48,037 nt of DNA from Alphaproteobacteria bacterium (GCA_018828145.1 JAHJWO010000045.1:1-48037); one strand, 5' to 3'; shown: positions 9,916 to 18,803, numbered from the stretch's first letter. The notes: generated from the sequence alone by a model not told the origin. Numbers and translations: made by a program.

Positions 9916-10998
9916 ATGCCATTCCGTTTGTCTCTGCTCCAGGCTCTCTGTGGACTCACGCTCGCCGGTTTCCTGACATCCTCGGCACTTGCAGCGGGTT
10001 CTCACGCGCACCCGGTCGAAAATGGAACGGCGGAGGCGCCGCTCGACATCGTCAGGGCCGCAACGGATTTGCCGGGTCCCATCGGTGAGCGCGGCCCCCA
10101 GACCATCAGAGTTGGTCTTGAGACAGTGGAGGTCACCGGCGCCCTGGCTGATGGCGCCACCTACCACTACTGGAGCTTCAACCGAAAGGTGCCCGGACCT
10201 TTCGTGCGTGCCCGCTTGGGCGACACGGTCGAGGTCGACCTGCGCAATATGGCGGACAGTGCCGAGCCCCACAATGTCGACTTCCATGCCGCAACCGGAC
10301 CGGGCGGCGGTGGCGATGCCACCCATGCCGCACCTGGTGAAGCCAGGAGCTTCTCATTCCTGGCGATGAAGCCGGGGCTCTACGTCTACCACTGCGCGAC
10401 GCCACTGGCGGCAGAGCACATCGCCAATGGCATGTACGGACTGATCCTCGTCGAACCTGAGGGGGGACTGCCGCCTGTCGACCAGGAATTCTACGTCATG
10501 CAGGGCGAGATCTATACGGCGGAGGACTTCGGCTCCAAGGGGCAGTTGACTGGCAGTCTTGACCGTCTGCTGGACGAGCAGCCGGAATACTATGTCTTCA
10601 ACGGCGCCGCAGAGGCGCTGACAGCCGAGAACGCGCTGCGTGCACAGCTTGGGGAGACGATCAGGATCTATTTCGGCGTCGGCGGACCTAACAAGGATTC
10701 CAGCTTTCACATCATCGGCGAGATCTTCGACACGGTCTATGCGCTGGGATCGCTGACAACGGCTCCCATGGCCGATGTGTCGACAATCTCGGTGCCGCCG
10801 GGCGGCGCTGCGATGGTTGAGCTGACGCTGGACGTGCCGGGTGAATTCCTGCTGGTCGACCATGCCTTGTCCCGGGCCGCCCGCGGCCTCGTTGGCAAGT
10901 TGATCGTCGAGGGAGCAGAGACGCCGGAGGTCTTTGACGCGGCGGTGCGGCCAAACGAGACAGGGACTCAATCTCGTCACGAGGGCGCGGCACACTGA
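9916..10998 (+). CDS. nirK: Copper-containing nitrite reductase, Sec-exported copy
   Basis: A 360-residue periplasmic enzyme that reduces nitrite to NO. A Sec signal peptide (LALCGLTLAGFL-like core, ending ALAAG) precedes two cupredoxin domains. Type 1 copper ligands are His119, Cys160, His168 and Met173 (PHNVDFH, YHCATPLAAEHIANGM); type 2 ligands are His124, His159 and His316 (LVDHALSRA); the catalytic Asp122 and His265 (SSFHIIGEIFD) are present. The SSFHxIGEIFD form groups it with AniA-like enzymes. It is followed by pseudoazurin and a second nirK. The start at 9916 has a weak ribosome site; a GTG at 9885 lies in another frame. Confidence 0.93.
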   Translation: MPFRLSLLQALCGLTLAGFLTSSALAAGSHAHPVENGTAEAPLDIVRAATDLPGPIGERGPQTIRVGLETVEVTGALADGATYHYWSFNRKVPGPFVRARLGDTVEVDLRNMADSAEPHNVDFHAATGPGGGGDATHAAPGEARSFSFLAMKPGLYVYHCATPLAAEHIANGMYGLILVEPEGGLPPVDQEFYVMQGEIYTAEDFGSKGQLTGSLDRLLDEQPEYYVFNGAAEALTAENALRAQLGETIRIYFGVGGPNKDSSFHIIGEIFDTVYALGSLTTAPMADVSTISVPPGGAAMVELTLDVPGEFLLVDHALSRAARGLVGKLIVEGAETPEVFDAAVRPNETGTQSRHEGAAH

Positions 10999-11054
10999 CT
11001 AAGGTCCTCAGAGCGCTTGAAAATGTTCATACCTCACCCATTCAGAGGACAAAT

Positions 11055-11068
11055 TTGACTCGGGTCAA
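11055..11068. promoter_or_regulatory. CRP/FNR-family palindrome upstream of pseudoazurin gene
   Basis: TTGAC-TCGG-GTCAA has perfect 5-bp inverted half-sites, of the form bound by Nnr/Dnr-type regulators. The centre is 82 bp before the TTG start of the pseudoazurin gene, allowing a leader of about 40 bases. Confidence 0.68.
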
Positions 11069-11143
11069 TGTAGCCGACACCATCACTGCATAGACCAGTG
11101 AGCAACGGGCCCACCACGGGCCTCCGACCATAAGGAGAATACC

Positions 11144-11590
11144 TTGCGCAACGCCCTAAAGACTGCGATCGCCGCCATTGCCCTTGCCGGGTTTGCTATT
11201 GCCCCTGCATTTGCCGTCGATCATGAAGTGCTCATGCTCAACAAGGGCGAGGCCGGAACCATGGTGTTCGAGCCGGCCTTCGTGCAGGCGCAGCCCGGCG
11301 ACACGGTGACGTTCATTCCCACCGACAAGGGCCACAATGTCGAAGCGATCAAGGACATGCTGCCCGAAGGCGTCGAAACCTTCAAAAGCAAGATCAACGA
11401 GACCTATGTGCTCACCGTCGACGTCCCCGGCGTCTATGGGGTCAAGTGCACACCCCATTTTGCCATGGGCATGGTTGGCCTGATCGTGGTCGGCGAAGAC
11501 ACCAACAATCTCGAGGCCATCAAGGCCATCAAGGTTCCCAAGAAGGTCGGCGAGCGCTTCGAAGCCATCTATACCGAACTGGCCCTCTGA
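11144..11590 (+). CDS. Pseudoazurin, electron donor to nitrite reductase
   Basis: A 148-residue periplasmic blue-copper protein. A Sec signal peptide (residues 1-24, ending APAFA) precedes a cupredoxin domain with ligands His64 (DKGHNVEAI), Cys102, His105 and Met110 ([10 protein letters not shown]). The C-terminal helices after VGLIVVGED are the pseudoazurin hallmark. It passes electrons to NirK. Translation starts at TTG 11144, supported by AAGGAG six bases upstream. It has its own CRP/FNR-type palindrome and lies between the two nirK genes, so it can serve either product. Confidence 0.94.
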   Translation: MRNALKTAIAAIALAGFAIAPAFAVDHEVLMLNKGEAGTMVFEPAFVQAQPGDTVTFIPTDKGHNVEAIKDMLPEGVETFKSKINETYVLTVDVPGVYGVKCTPHFAMGMVGLIVVGEDTNNLEAIKAIKVPKKVGERFEAIYTELAL

Positions 11591-11677
11591 CATCTCAACG
11601 ATCCTCGCGACAGGCGGCCCCGCACGAAAAACGGCGTGAGGTCGCCGGTCCCCCACTTTGCAAGAGCGGAGAAGACG

Positions 11678-12844
11678 ATGACGGACAAGAAAGACGAAAA
11701 GTCCAAGCCTGAGACCGGCACCACTTTAAGCCGCCGCAGCCTTCTGGCTGGATCGGCCGGTCTCACCTTCGCCGGAGCTTTGGGCGGCACTGCCCAAGCC
11801 CAGGACGCCGGCAGTGCTGCGGCACAACAGGCGGCGCACATGTCCCATGGCACCACCAGCCTGAGTGGTCGGCTGTACCAGCTCAATCCCGGCATGCCCG
11901 AGCACAATGACATCGCGCACGACCCCGCTGATGTCCCGCCGCCGATCACCCGGCGCGAGCCGCAGACCGTGCGGGTCGAGCTCGAGACCATCGAGGTCGA
12001 GGCTCATCTCGACACCAATAGCACATTCCGCTTCTGGACCTTCAACGGACGCGTGCCTGGTCCCTTCGTTCGCGTTCGCGTTGGCGACACCGTGGAGTGC
12101 TACTTCAAGAATGCCGAAGACAGCTGGATGGCGCATAATGTCGACTTCCATGCCACGACCGGCCCTGGCGGCGGCGCCGTGCTGACGACGGCCCTGCCCG
12201 GCGAGGAGTTCGCCTTCCGCTTCAAGGCGCTCAATCCGGGCCTATACGTGTACCACTGCGCGGTCGCGCCGGTGGCTCTCCATATCGCCAACGGCATGTA
12301 CGGCATGATCCTGGTCGAGCCCGAGGACGGTCTGGCCCCGGTGGATCGTGAATTCTACGTCATGCAGGGCGAGATCTATACCGAGGAGACATTCGGCACC
12401 GCGGGCCTGCTCACCGAAAGCTACGACAAGCTTATCAACGAGCGGCCCGAGTATTTTGTCTTCAATGGCCATGTTGGGGCACTGACCGAGCATTTCCCGC
12501 TCAAGGCCAATGTGGGTGAGACGGTTCGCATCTTCTTCGGCGTGGGTGGCCCGAATTTCACTTCGTCCTTCCACGTGATCGGCGAGATATTCGACCGCGT
12601 CTATATGCACGCCTCGCTCACCAGCCCTCCGCTGACTGACGTTCAGACGGTCACGGTGCCACCCGGCGGTGCTGCGGTCGTCGAGTTCAAGTGCGAGGTT
12701 CCTGGACGGTATGTGCTGGTGGATCACGCGCTGTCACGTGCCGAGCGCGGACTGGCTGGCTACCTGATCGTCGAGGGCGAAGAGCAGCCCGACATCTTCG
12801 GGCCTATCGGCGAGCCGCCTGATCCGGCGATGTCGGGTCATTGA
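11678..12844 (+). CDS. nirK: Copper-containing nitrite reductase, Tat-exported copy
   Basis: A 388-residue second NirK. The N-terminus carries a twin-arginine signal (TTLSRRSLLAGSAGLTFAG) with cleavage after AQAQ, so it should be exported folded, unlike the upstream copy. Type 1 copper ligands: His153 in MAHNVDFH, Cys194, His202 and Met207 (YHCAVAPVALHIANGM). The catalytic Asp156, type 2 His158, FTSSFHVIGEIFD and LVDHALSRAERG are all intact. It starts at ATG 11678 with GGAGAAG upstream, and an earlier in-frame codon at 11636 adds nothing recognisable. It is 87 bp behind pseudoazurin with no separate palindrome visible, so probably co-transcribed. Confidence 0.94.
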   Translation: MTDKKDEKSKPETGTTLSRRSLLAGSAGLTFAGALGGTAQAQDAGSAAAQQAAHMSHGTTSLSGRLYQLNPGMPEHNDIAHDPADVPPPITRREPQTVRVELETIEVEAHLDTNSTFRFWTFNGRVPGPFVRVRVGDTVECYFKNAEDSWMAHNVDFHATTGPGGGAVLTTALPGEEFAFRFKALNPGLYVYHCAVAPVALHIANGMYGMILVEPEDGLAPVDREFYVMQGEIYTEETFGTAGLLTESYDKLINERPEYFVFNGHVGALTEHFPLKANVGETVRIFFGVGGPNFTSSFHVIGEIFDRVYMHASLTSPPLTDVQTVTVPPGGAAVVEFKCEVPGRYVLVDHALSRAERGLAGYLIVEGEEQPDIFGPIGEPPDPAMSGH

Positions 12845-12852
12845 ACAGACAT

Positions 12853-12878
12853 GCGGTCCGTCACCTGAGGCGGGCCGC
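12853..12878. terminator. Hairpin between nirK2 and convergent copD
   Basis: GCGGTCCG and CGGGCCGC form an 8-bp stem with one G-U pair around a 10-base loop just after nirK2. There is no T-run, so it may act as a weak bidirectional terminator or an mRNA 3' end. Confidence 0.4.
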
Positions 12879-12953
12879 ACCGCTCAATGGCGATAACAGC
12901 TTGCATGTCTGGTTCGCCTAGACGACCGAGACCCGAACCCAGATCGCAGTGGG

Positions 12954-13832
12954 TCAGGAAGGTGACAACACACCCAGCACGCTTACCAGCGTGAGTATTG
13001 CCGCGCTCACGACGATCTCGGCGATGGTCCCATCGCGCAGTTGCCGGATTCCGGGGCCGTTTGGAATACGAGGAACGAAGACGTACCGATTGACCAGCGC
13101 GAGCACCAACATGCTGCACACCAGCAGTATCTTGAGAAGCAGCATGGCCTGATAAGGAGTTGTTGGATTAAGTTCCGCGTGACGAAGAACGAACCAGCTG
13201 TTGGAAATTCCTGTGGCCAGAGCGATGGCCACTGCACCGTGACCTAGACCGGAGAACCTGTGCAATGCCATGTCGGCATCGCGACCGAAATCCGAAGATC
13301 TCAACAGTCCCAGCACATAAATTAGGGAAAGCAGCGAGCCCAACCAGAAGCCCGAGCTCAAGGCATGGAGAATATGACTGGCTCGATTAAGAACGCCGAC
13401 AAAGCCGTCAAGAGCTGACGCGTGACCAATCAGACCAAGTCCGCCTAACGCCAAGGCCGACAAGATGGCGAGCAGGGTCCATCCCATTCTTACGCGGCTG
13501 ACCAACGCAGTGGCAGGCAAGATCATCACCGCAATCGCCAGATGCCAGGTCCACACCTGGCCGAACTGCGTCGCCCGAAGCACCCTAAACACGACGTCCG
13601 GGTTGATGGTGTCGGCCCAGCCCGATCCCATAGAGCCGGCAACCGTCAACAACCACCCCACACCACTGACCAGGAGCACGACCGCACTGCAGAGCGCGAC
13701 ACGCTCTTCGAACGCGCTCATGGCTCGCCGCAGGTTGGGAGGAGCCATCCATGCCTGGAAGACGGCGGTACCGAACAACTGCAACGCTGCTGCGTAGTGA
13801 AAGAACCTGAAGAAATAGAGCCAAGCGTCCAC
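12954..13832 (-). CDS. copD: CopD-family copper resistance membrane protein
   Basis: About 292 residues with eight or so hydrophobic segments, beginning DAWLYFFRFFHYAAALQLFG and ending in a helix VSAAILTLVSVLGVLSPS. The pattern FFHYAAALQLFG and the paired LGSLLSLIYVLGLL and FSGLGHGAVAIALATG helices match CopD, the inner-membrane partner of periplasmic CopC in copper import. A GTG at 13832, two bases after the copC stop, is the likeliest start; a frame open to 13901 would overlap copC by 67 bases. With copC it probably supplies copper for the two NirK enzymes and pseudoazurin, though copper tolerance is equally possible. Confidence 0.85.
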   Translation of the reverse strand: MDAWLYFFRFFHYAAALQLFGTAVFQAWMAPPNLRRAMSAFEERVALCSAVVLLVSGVGWLLTVAGSMGSGWADTINPDVVFRVLRATQFGQVWTWHLAIAVMILPATALVSRVRMGWTLLAILSALALGGLGLIGHASALDGFVGVLNRASHILHALSSGFWLGSLLSLIYVLGLLRSSDFGRDADMALHRFSGLGHGAVAIALATGISNSWFVLRHAELNPTTPYQAMLLLKILLVCSMLVLALVNRYVFVPRIPNGPGIRQLRDGTIAEIVVSAAILTLVSVLGVLSPS

Positions 13833-13834
13833 GG

Positions 13835-14215
13835 CTATGGCGCGATGGTCATATCGTAGCTGCCCTCGATCTTGTGCCCGTCCGCTGACACAACGGCCCA
13901 TTCTACGGTATATGTTCCGGCAACCAGTGCGACCTCGATGGGAACGACGAGGGTCTTGTTGTCTTCCGGATCAAGGCTCAGTTCACCGACCTGGATCTCT
14001 GTTTTTTCCGAGTCGACGATCGACACTTCGCTGAAAGCAATTTCCACGCTTTCGGTGAATGTTAGCCGAAGCTCTTCGGGCGAGGTGGTGAGCGCCTCCG
14101 TTAGGCTTGGAACAGTTTCAGCCAGGTCGGCATGTGCATAGGCCGGCAAAATGGTACTTCCGACAAACAACGTCGAGGCCAGTGCCGCGTACCCTTTGAC
14201 CCACAGGTTCGTCAT
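13835..14215 (-). CDS. copC: CopC-domain periplasmic copper-binding protein
   Basis: A 126-residue protein. A signal peptide ends PAYAHA, leaving a mature N-terminus with His, and the C-terminal part contains VSADGHKIEGSY, so the His/Asp/His copper(II) site of CopC can be formed. LRLTFTESVEIAFS is the conserved first half of the sandwich fold. The start at ATG 14215 has GGGAGAG just upstream; the frame runs open to 14404 but those codons are not conserved-looking. It heads a two-gene operon with copD. Confidence 0.88.
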   Translation of the reverse strand: MTNLWVKGYAALASTLFVGSTILPAYAHADLAETVPSLTEALTTSPEELRLTFTESVEIAFSEVSIVDSEKTEIQVGELSLDPEDNKTLVVPIEVALVAGTYTVEWAVVSADGHKIEGSYDMTIAP

Positions 14216-14634
14216 CGAAACTCTCCCTTCAGGCGAAACCCGCCCTTTGGCGCCCACTCGCCGTTGCCGCCCTGCCCTCGTATCATCAAACGGCTCAGAC
14301 AAAAACATGTGAGAGGGACCGACTATGATCAGCCCTGCGTTCGAATTCAGCAATACTTTTTGTACGGCTGAGTGGTTGCCCGTCGCGCAAATGCCCCGAG
14401 TCAATTCTCGCCTACCCGGCGCTTGGCGGACCGGTGTGGCCGATTCGAACCGCGGAGCATGATCAATCTTCGCCCATTCGCTGCTGCTTACCTATTGGGA
14501 GGTTAAGTCTTTCTGCTATCGCAAACCGGAATGATGCACCTGCCGGTGTCACTGCGTCCCGCTGAAGGCTCGGGCGAACTCGCTTGCCGGATAAGGGCGA
14601 CGCCGCGCGGGTCAAAACAGCCCACCCCCCACGG
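14216..14634. other. Intergenic region upstream of copC
   Basis: No gene is supported in these 419 bases. It must hold the copC promoter and the 3' end of the nsrR-like transcript. A TTCGAA-containing stretch near 14441-14456 looks superficially like a tRNA T-loop but its flanks do not pair. No clear CRP/FNR palindrome is seen here. Confidence 0.4.
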
Positions 14635-15051
14635 TCAATCTGCATGAACTACCTTGTTTACAGCAGGTTCGCAGGCCAACGTCTGACGGTCTGCGACCTC
14701 AAGGAAGGCCTGCAGCGCCCTGTCCAGTGTCGAAGGCACATTGCAGCGATCTGCGAACAAGCACCAGTCCCCGGCCATGCAGCCGACCAAGGCAAAGTCC
14801 GGTTCCGTGACCCGCAACACATCACCCAACGTGATAGCCTCGGGCGGCTTGCCCAATACCAGTCCACCTTTTCGTCCTCTGCTGGGCTTGAGAAAGCCTT
14901 CTTGGCCCAGGCGCTGGGCGACCTTCATAAGGTGGCTGCGCGAGATGTCGTTTGCCTTGGCGGCTTCGGCGATCGTGGTGCGCTGACCTTCTTGGTCGGC
15001 GACATACATCAGAAGGCGCCATGCATAGTCGGAGAACTGAGTAAGACGCAT
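14635..15051 (-). CDS. nsrR: Rrf2-family transcriptional regulator, NsrR-like
   Basis: A 138-residue regulator starting MRLTQFSDYAWRLLMYVA with a winged helix (ISRSHLMKVAQRLGQEGFL, GRKGGLVLGKPPEAITLGDV). Three cysteines follow as C-x5-C-x5-C (GCMAGDWCLFADRC), the place where NsrR holds its Fe-S cluster (E. coli spacing C-x4-C-x5-C). NsrR senses nitric oxide and derepresses detoxification genes. RirA, an iron regulator of the same family, is the main alternative, but the denitrification setting and cysteine spacing favour NO sensing. The ATG at 15051 has AGGAGC upstream. It lies 51 bp downstream of the doxX-like gene on the same strand. Confidence 0.82.
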   Translation of the reverse strand: MRLTQFSDYAWRLLMYVADQEGQRTTIAEAAKANDISRSHLMKVAQRLGQEGFLKPSRGRKGGLVLGKPPEAITLGDVLRVTEPDFALVGCMAGDWCLFADRCNVPSTLDRALQAFLEVADRQTLACEPAVNKVVHAD

Positions 15052-15102
15052 GCTTGCTCCTGATGACAAGCAGCCTCCCCGCAGGGAGGCTGCCACTGGC
15101 AA

Positions 15103-16266
15103 TCACTGCTGGAACGTGCTTGCACTTTCTCCGTGCGGGTACTCGGCATTGGGCCGATGGGTTAGCAACTGTCCCTCAGCTGTCACCCCCGTGCTCTGGT
15201 CCTGATAGTCGTAAAAGGTGCCGTGCAATCCCCAGTAAGCGCCGGCGACGAGCACCATCGCGGCCAGCAGACCTGCGGGGACGCTGCCGATGGCGAGGGT
15301 CATTTGCGGCAGTTTGAGGCCCGATGGTGATGGATCGGCCGCAATCAGAAACAGCGTGCCCATGATCAGAGCGTGACCCACCAGGTCAATGCGGCCAAAG
15401 GGGTAAACCGCAGCAGTGAAAATAATGATCAGTGCCACAGCCGACAGCCGGCGAATGAGTGGAGTCCAAAGCAGCCCGAAACCCATGGTGAACTCGGCAA
15501 CGCCGGCCATCGGAATGAACATGTCTCGTGGCATGCCAAAGGTCAGGAACGGCCGCTCCTCAACTAGCGGGTAAAACCATTCAGCGTAGGCGAACTTTTC
15601 GAGGCTCGACCACATCAGCGCGATGGCCACGCCCCAGCGAAGCACGGTGAAACGATGCTGGTACCACCTGCTCTCAGGATTGGCCGCAAGCACAAGGTAG
15701 CCTGCTATGCCGACGCCAAGAGCAAGATAATCGAGCAAATGGAAGAAGTCGTAGTCCCGCAGCGCAATCACCCAAAGCCCGATGATGCCAGCAGCAGCCA
15801 AAGGCATGGTGCGCTGCGAGAACACGAGCAGTGCGATCAGGAGCTGCAGCCACGACACCCATTCGTTTGGGGTCTGAAGATCTGGCGTCAGATAAACACC
15901 GCCCACCGCGAAGATGGCCACGAAGAAGGCGCCGATGATTGCCCGCATGAAATCGTCGCCGCGGCGCCATAGCGGAAAGGTCAGTCGATCAAACATGCTG
16001 TTGACCGGGGTCGCGGTGGGGCTGCGCTCCACCAGAACGGCTGCAGCGAAAAATACCATAACCAGTGCAATCCCCGCCCAGAACCAGCCATTGGCAAGGG
16101 TATCGGTAATGGGGGCTGGGGCTGTGCCCACCACGTAGGGCGCGAACCACTTCACATGAGCATGTGCCGGCGCTGCGGCCATGAGGGTCGCAAGCATCGC
16201 GGTAAAGGAAATGCCCAAAACCGTCCATATGCGGGTGCGGCTCCGGTGCTCACTATTGTCTGCCAC
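15103..16266 (-). CDS. DoxX-like multi-pass membrane protein
   Basis: A 387-residue inner-membrane protein. After a signal-like segment ending AHAHVKWFAPY come about ten hydrophobic helices. The central part (FTVLRWGVAIALMWSSLEKF, AGVAEFTMGFGLLWTPLIRR, LVGHALIMGTLFLIA) resembles the DoxX four-helix unit, here embedded in a longer protein. The His-rich AHAHVKW start could bind metal. DoxX proteins are linked to redox or quinone chemistry in other bacteria, but the role of this long form is not known to me. A perfect FNR box lies about 70 bp upstream, and nsrR follows directly, so it is likely induced under low oxygen. Confidence 0.72.
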   Translation of the reverse strand: MADNSEHRSRTRIWTVLGISFTAMLATLMAAAPAHAHVKWFAPYVVGTAPAPITDTLANGWFWAGIALVMVFFAAAVLVERSPTATPVNSMFDRLTFPLWRRGDDFMRAIIGAFFVAIFAVGGVYLTPDLQTPNEWVSWLQLLIALLVFSQRTMPLAAAGIIGLWVIALRDYDFFHLLDYLALGVGIAGYLVLAANPESRWYQHRFTVLRWGVAIALMWSSLEKFAYAEWFYPLVEERPFLTFGMPRDMFIPMAGVAEFTMGFGLLWTPLIRRLSAVALIIIFTAAVYPFGRIDLVGHALIMGTLFLIAADPSPSGLKLPQMTLAIGSVPAGLLAAMVLVAGAYWGLHGTFYDYQDQSTGVTAEGQLLTHRPNAEYPHGESASTFQQ

Positions 16267-16334
16267 GTCAAGCTCCGTTTGATGTCAGCGTGCTGCAAAT
16301 GGGACCCTTCTAAACATTCATTTCGCCTGCATCT

Positions 16335-16348
16335 TTGATCTCAATCAA
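16335..16348. promoter_or_regulatory. FNR box upstream of doxX-like gene
   Basis: TTGAT-CTCA-ATCAA is an exact match to the FNR/FnrL consensus TTGAT-N4-ATCAA. Its centre is 75 bp before the doxX-like ATG, giving a leader of about 34 bases if transcription starts 41.5 bp downstream. Confidence 0.75.
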
Positions 16349-16360
16349 GCTGAAGGTCGG

Positions 16361-16821
16361 GCAACGTCCGACCGACACGTTTGAGGTAAGGGACTAGACG
16401 ATGGACCTGGTCAACTACTCTGCTGGCAGTAGCTTTCACGGGGGCGCTTCTTGTGCGCGATCAGCCGGCGAGCGAAGTCGCAGCCCTATGCGAACATTCA
16501 TATCAGCCCTCATTTTGTCTAGCCTTCCGAGCGAGCTCGACAGCCACCTCAGCTCAGTCGGTCGGGTATGAAGAGAGCAATTCAGGTTGGCCTTGAGAAT
16601 TTTGTGCTGACCGGTGCAGGCACTGGGATTGGCTCGATCGTGCCTGCAGGTGTCCACACCAGCCGCTCCGCATGCGCCCCATTACGACCGTTCAAGCGAA
16701 GAAGCGACTTCGGGAACCAAATGGGGTCGCGGGCTGAACGGCAGTCTTGCCAACCAAGTGCGCACCGCCGATCTCAGTGCCCTTTGGAGCAAGTTGCGTG
16801 AAAGGTCTCAGAAATTACCGC
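16361..16821. other. Intergenic region between the anaerobic and catabolic islands
   Basis: No gene is supported. A signal-peptide-like frame (STTLLAVAFTGALLV) at about 16,413-16,460 has no start codon in phase and soon loses any pattern; it may be the rest of a lost exported protein once controlled by the adjacent FNR box. Confidence 0.35.
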
Positions 16822-18327
16822 CTATCGGACATCTGGCTCGATGGGGTCGTCACCCCGTCGAAAATTCCGAACGGTCTGGAAGATTGCGATACTCCATATA
16901 AGCAGGGTGACGACACCGAGCACTGCCGCAACGGGGCGACCGAAAAAGCCGAGCAGGCTGCCGTCCGAGATCATCATCGAGGTGGTGAAGTTGCTTTCCA
17001 CAAGGGGCCCGAGCACGATACCCAGAATGATTGGCGCGATGGCGATCATCCGCGCTTCAAGCACGTACGCGATAACGCCGGCGCCCAGCATTAAAATGAC
17101 GCCGAACATGGAATTGTTCATCGAGTAGGACCCAACGATGCAGAAGAGCAGGATAGCGGCGTTGAGCAAGGCACGCGGGACTTCGAAGATCCAGCGGGCG
17201 GACTTGGCGGCAACCCAGCCGAGGGGCAGCATCAGGACATTGGCGATGGCGAAAACAATCATCACCGCATAGAAATTTTCCGGATGAAGTGTCATCAGGG
17301 TCGGACCGGGATCGAGGCCCTTCATGACTAGAACACCAACCGCGATAGCTGTCACAGCGTCCCCGGGAATGCCGAAGACCATGGCCGGTATCCACGAGGC
17401 ACTGAGGGCAGCATTGTTGGTGGCGCCGGCTTCGACAAGTCCTTCAGGGTGCCCCTTGCCGAACTTTTCCGGCTCCTTGGAAGTACGCTTGGCAAGCGAA
17501 TAGGTAATCCAGGCGGCAAGGTCGCCCCCGACGCCAGGCAACGCCCCAAGCAGCGAGCCGATTATCGAACCCCTTATTTGGTTCTTACGATATTTCCACA
17601 GGGCAGGCAGCGTCCCCTTGAACGGGTTCTTGAGGTTCATTTGGGGCACTTCGGCCATCGCGCGGCGCCCAGATCGCATGATCTCGGATACGGCGAACAT
17701 GCCGATCATCACCGGGATGAAGCTGATGCCGCCCATCAGTTCGATACTGCCAAAGGTGAAGCGTGGTGTGGCTGTCAGAGGGTCCATGCCAACCTGAGCG
17801 ATGAAAAGGCCGAGCAGCAAGGCAAGCGCACCCTTGATCATGCCACCTGAGGAAATCAGCGCTGCGCAGCTAAGGCCAAGCGCCGCCAACCAGAAATATT
17901 CGAAGCTTGAAAAGCCTAGTGCCGCTTTGGCTAGCATGGGAGCGGTGAACAGCAAGAACAAGAAGCCGAACAGTCCCCCCAGCACCGAGCCGACGACGCC
18001 GATGCCAATAGCCAGACCTGCCTGCCCCTTCTGAGCGAGGCGATAGGAGTCCTCGACGTAGGCGGCCGAAGCTGGTGTGCCAGGAATGCGCAGCAGCGTG
18101 CCGGGCAAATCACCGGCGGTGATGGCCATCGCGGTACAGGAAATGATTGCGGCAATGGCCGGGATGGGGGCCAGGTAAAAGGTAATCGGTACGAGAAGCG
18201 CTGTCGCCATGGTGGCGGTCAGGCCTGGAATGGCGCCAACAAAGAGACCGAAAACGGCCGCGAGGAAAATGGTCAGCAAGGTTTCAACGTTGAAGACCAT
18301 ACTGGCGGCGAGGGCGAATGCTTCCAT
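16822..18327 (-). CDS. tctA: Tripartite tricarboxylate transporter, large permease TctA
   Basis: A 501-residue inner-membrane protein with about 12 hydrophobic segments. The hallmark GLFVGAIPGLTATMATALL near residue 25 and the repeat GSIIGSLLGALPGVGGDLAA near residue 255 are the two TctA signatures, followed by GIPGDAVTAIAVGVLVMKGL. It is the main permease of a secondary carrier that takes up small carboxylates delivered by TctC. The gene follows tctB by 6 bases in the order tctC-tctB-tctA. Neighbouring catabolic genes suggest a sugar-acid or hydroxy-acid substrate rather than citrate. Confidence 0.93.
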   Translation of the reverse strand: MEAFALAASMVFNVETLLTIFLAAVFGLFVGAIPGLTATMATALLVPITFYLAPIPAIAAIISCTAMAITAGDLPGTLLRIPGTPASAAYVEDSYRLAQKGQAGLAIGIGVVGSVLGGLFGFLFLLFTAPMLAKAALGFSSFEYFWLAALGLSCAALISSGGMIKGALALLLGLFIAQVGMDPLTATPRFTFGSIELMGGISFIPVMIGMFAVSEIMRSGRRAMAEVPQMNLKNPFKGTLPALWKYRKNQIRGSIIGSLLGALPGVGGDLAAWITYSLAKRTSKEPEKFGKGHPEGLVEAGATNNAALSASWIPAMVFGIPGDAVTAIAVGVLVMKGLDPGPTLMTLHPENFYAVMIVFAIANVLMLPLGWVAAKSARWIFEVPRALLNAAILLFCIVGSYSMNNSMFGVILMLGAGVIAYVLEARMIAIAPIILGIVLGPLVESNFTTSMMISDGSLLGFFGRPVAAVLGVVTLLIWSIAIFQTVRNFRRGDDPIEPDVR

Positions 18328-18333
18328 TGATGG

Positions 18334-18783
18334 CTACCCCAGCAGCCCGTGCGGCAACGAGACCCGCAACACCGTGGTGAAAATGAAATAGATCGCGGCG
18401 GTGGCGATGGGGCTGAAGATCAGCGCCGAAAGCCAGCCACCTCGACTGATCAGCACGATGCCGATCGAGAAGATCGTGCCGGCGACGAGAAAGCCCAGAT
18501 ATGGCATGGCGACGATCGCCCCGATAATGGCAACCACGATGCCAACAGCAAACCAGGTAATAAGCGGCGGGGCCTCTTCTGCCTCATCGCGGAAGAACCA
18601 ACCCTGGATGGTGAGCGCCGCACCCATGAGCGCCATGGCCAAACCGACGATTGACGGGAACAGGCCCGGCCCCACATTCATCCCCGGCAGGGGATGCAGA
18701 CTGAGCGCCTGCTGAAAGATTGCCACCCCACCCAGAGCGAACAGCAGACCCAAGACGCTATCCAATGGAAGTGACCGCCTCAT
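18334..18783 (-). CDS. tctB: Tripartite tricarboxylate transporter, small permease TctB
   Basis: A 149-residue protein with four hydrophobic helices starting LPLDSVLGLLFALGGVAIF. MNVGPGLFPSIVGLAMALMG is the typical TctB loop and second helix. It partners TctA in the membrane. ATG 18783 is preferred since AAGAGA is 8 bases upstream; another ATG two codons earlier (18789) is too close to it. It sits between tctC and tctA. Confidence 0.9.
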   Translation of the reverse strand: MRRSLPLDSVLGLLFALGGVAIFQQALSLHPLPGMNVGPGLFPSIVGLAMALMGAALTIQGWFFRDEAEEAPPLITWFAVGIVVAIIGAIVAMPYLGFLVAGTIFSIGIVLISRGGWLSALIFSPIATAAIYFIFTTVLRVSLPHGLLG

Positions 18784-18803
18784 GCGCATTCTCTTGTTGG
18801 TTG

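Noticed and set aside
14435..14462. A GGTTCGAATC-like T-loop on the minus strand, suggesting a tRNA
   Set aside because: The bases on either side do not pair as a T-stem, and no acceptor, D or anticodon arms can be folded around it.
14635..15051. Naming the Rrf2 regulator RirA (iron regulator)
   Set aside because: RirA has a wider cysteine arrangement in this region; the C-x5-C-x5-C spacing and NO-related neighbours fit NsrR better, though this cannot be settled from sequence alone.
16401..16571. A short frame and signal-peptide-like stretch downstream of the FNR box
   Set aside because: The hydrophobic stretch has no start codon in phase, and the in-frame ATG at 16,401 gives a low-information peptide; at best a remnant.
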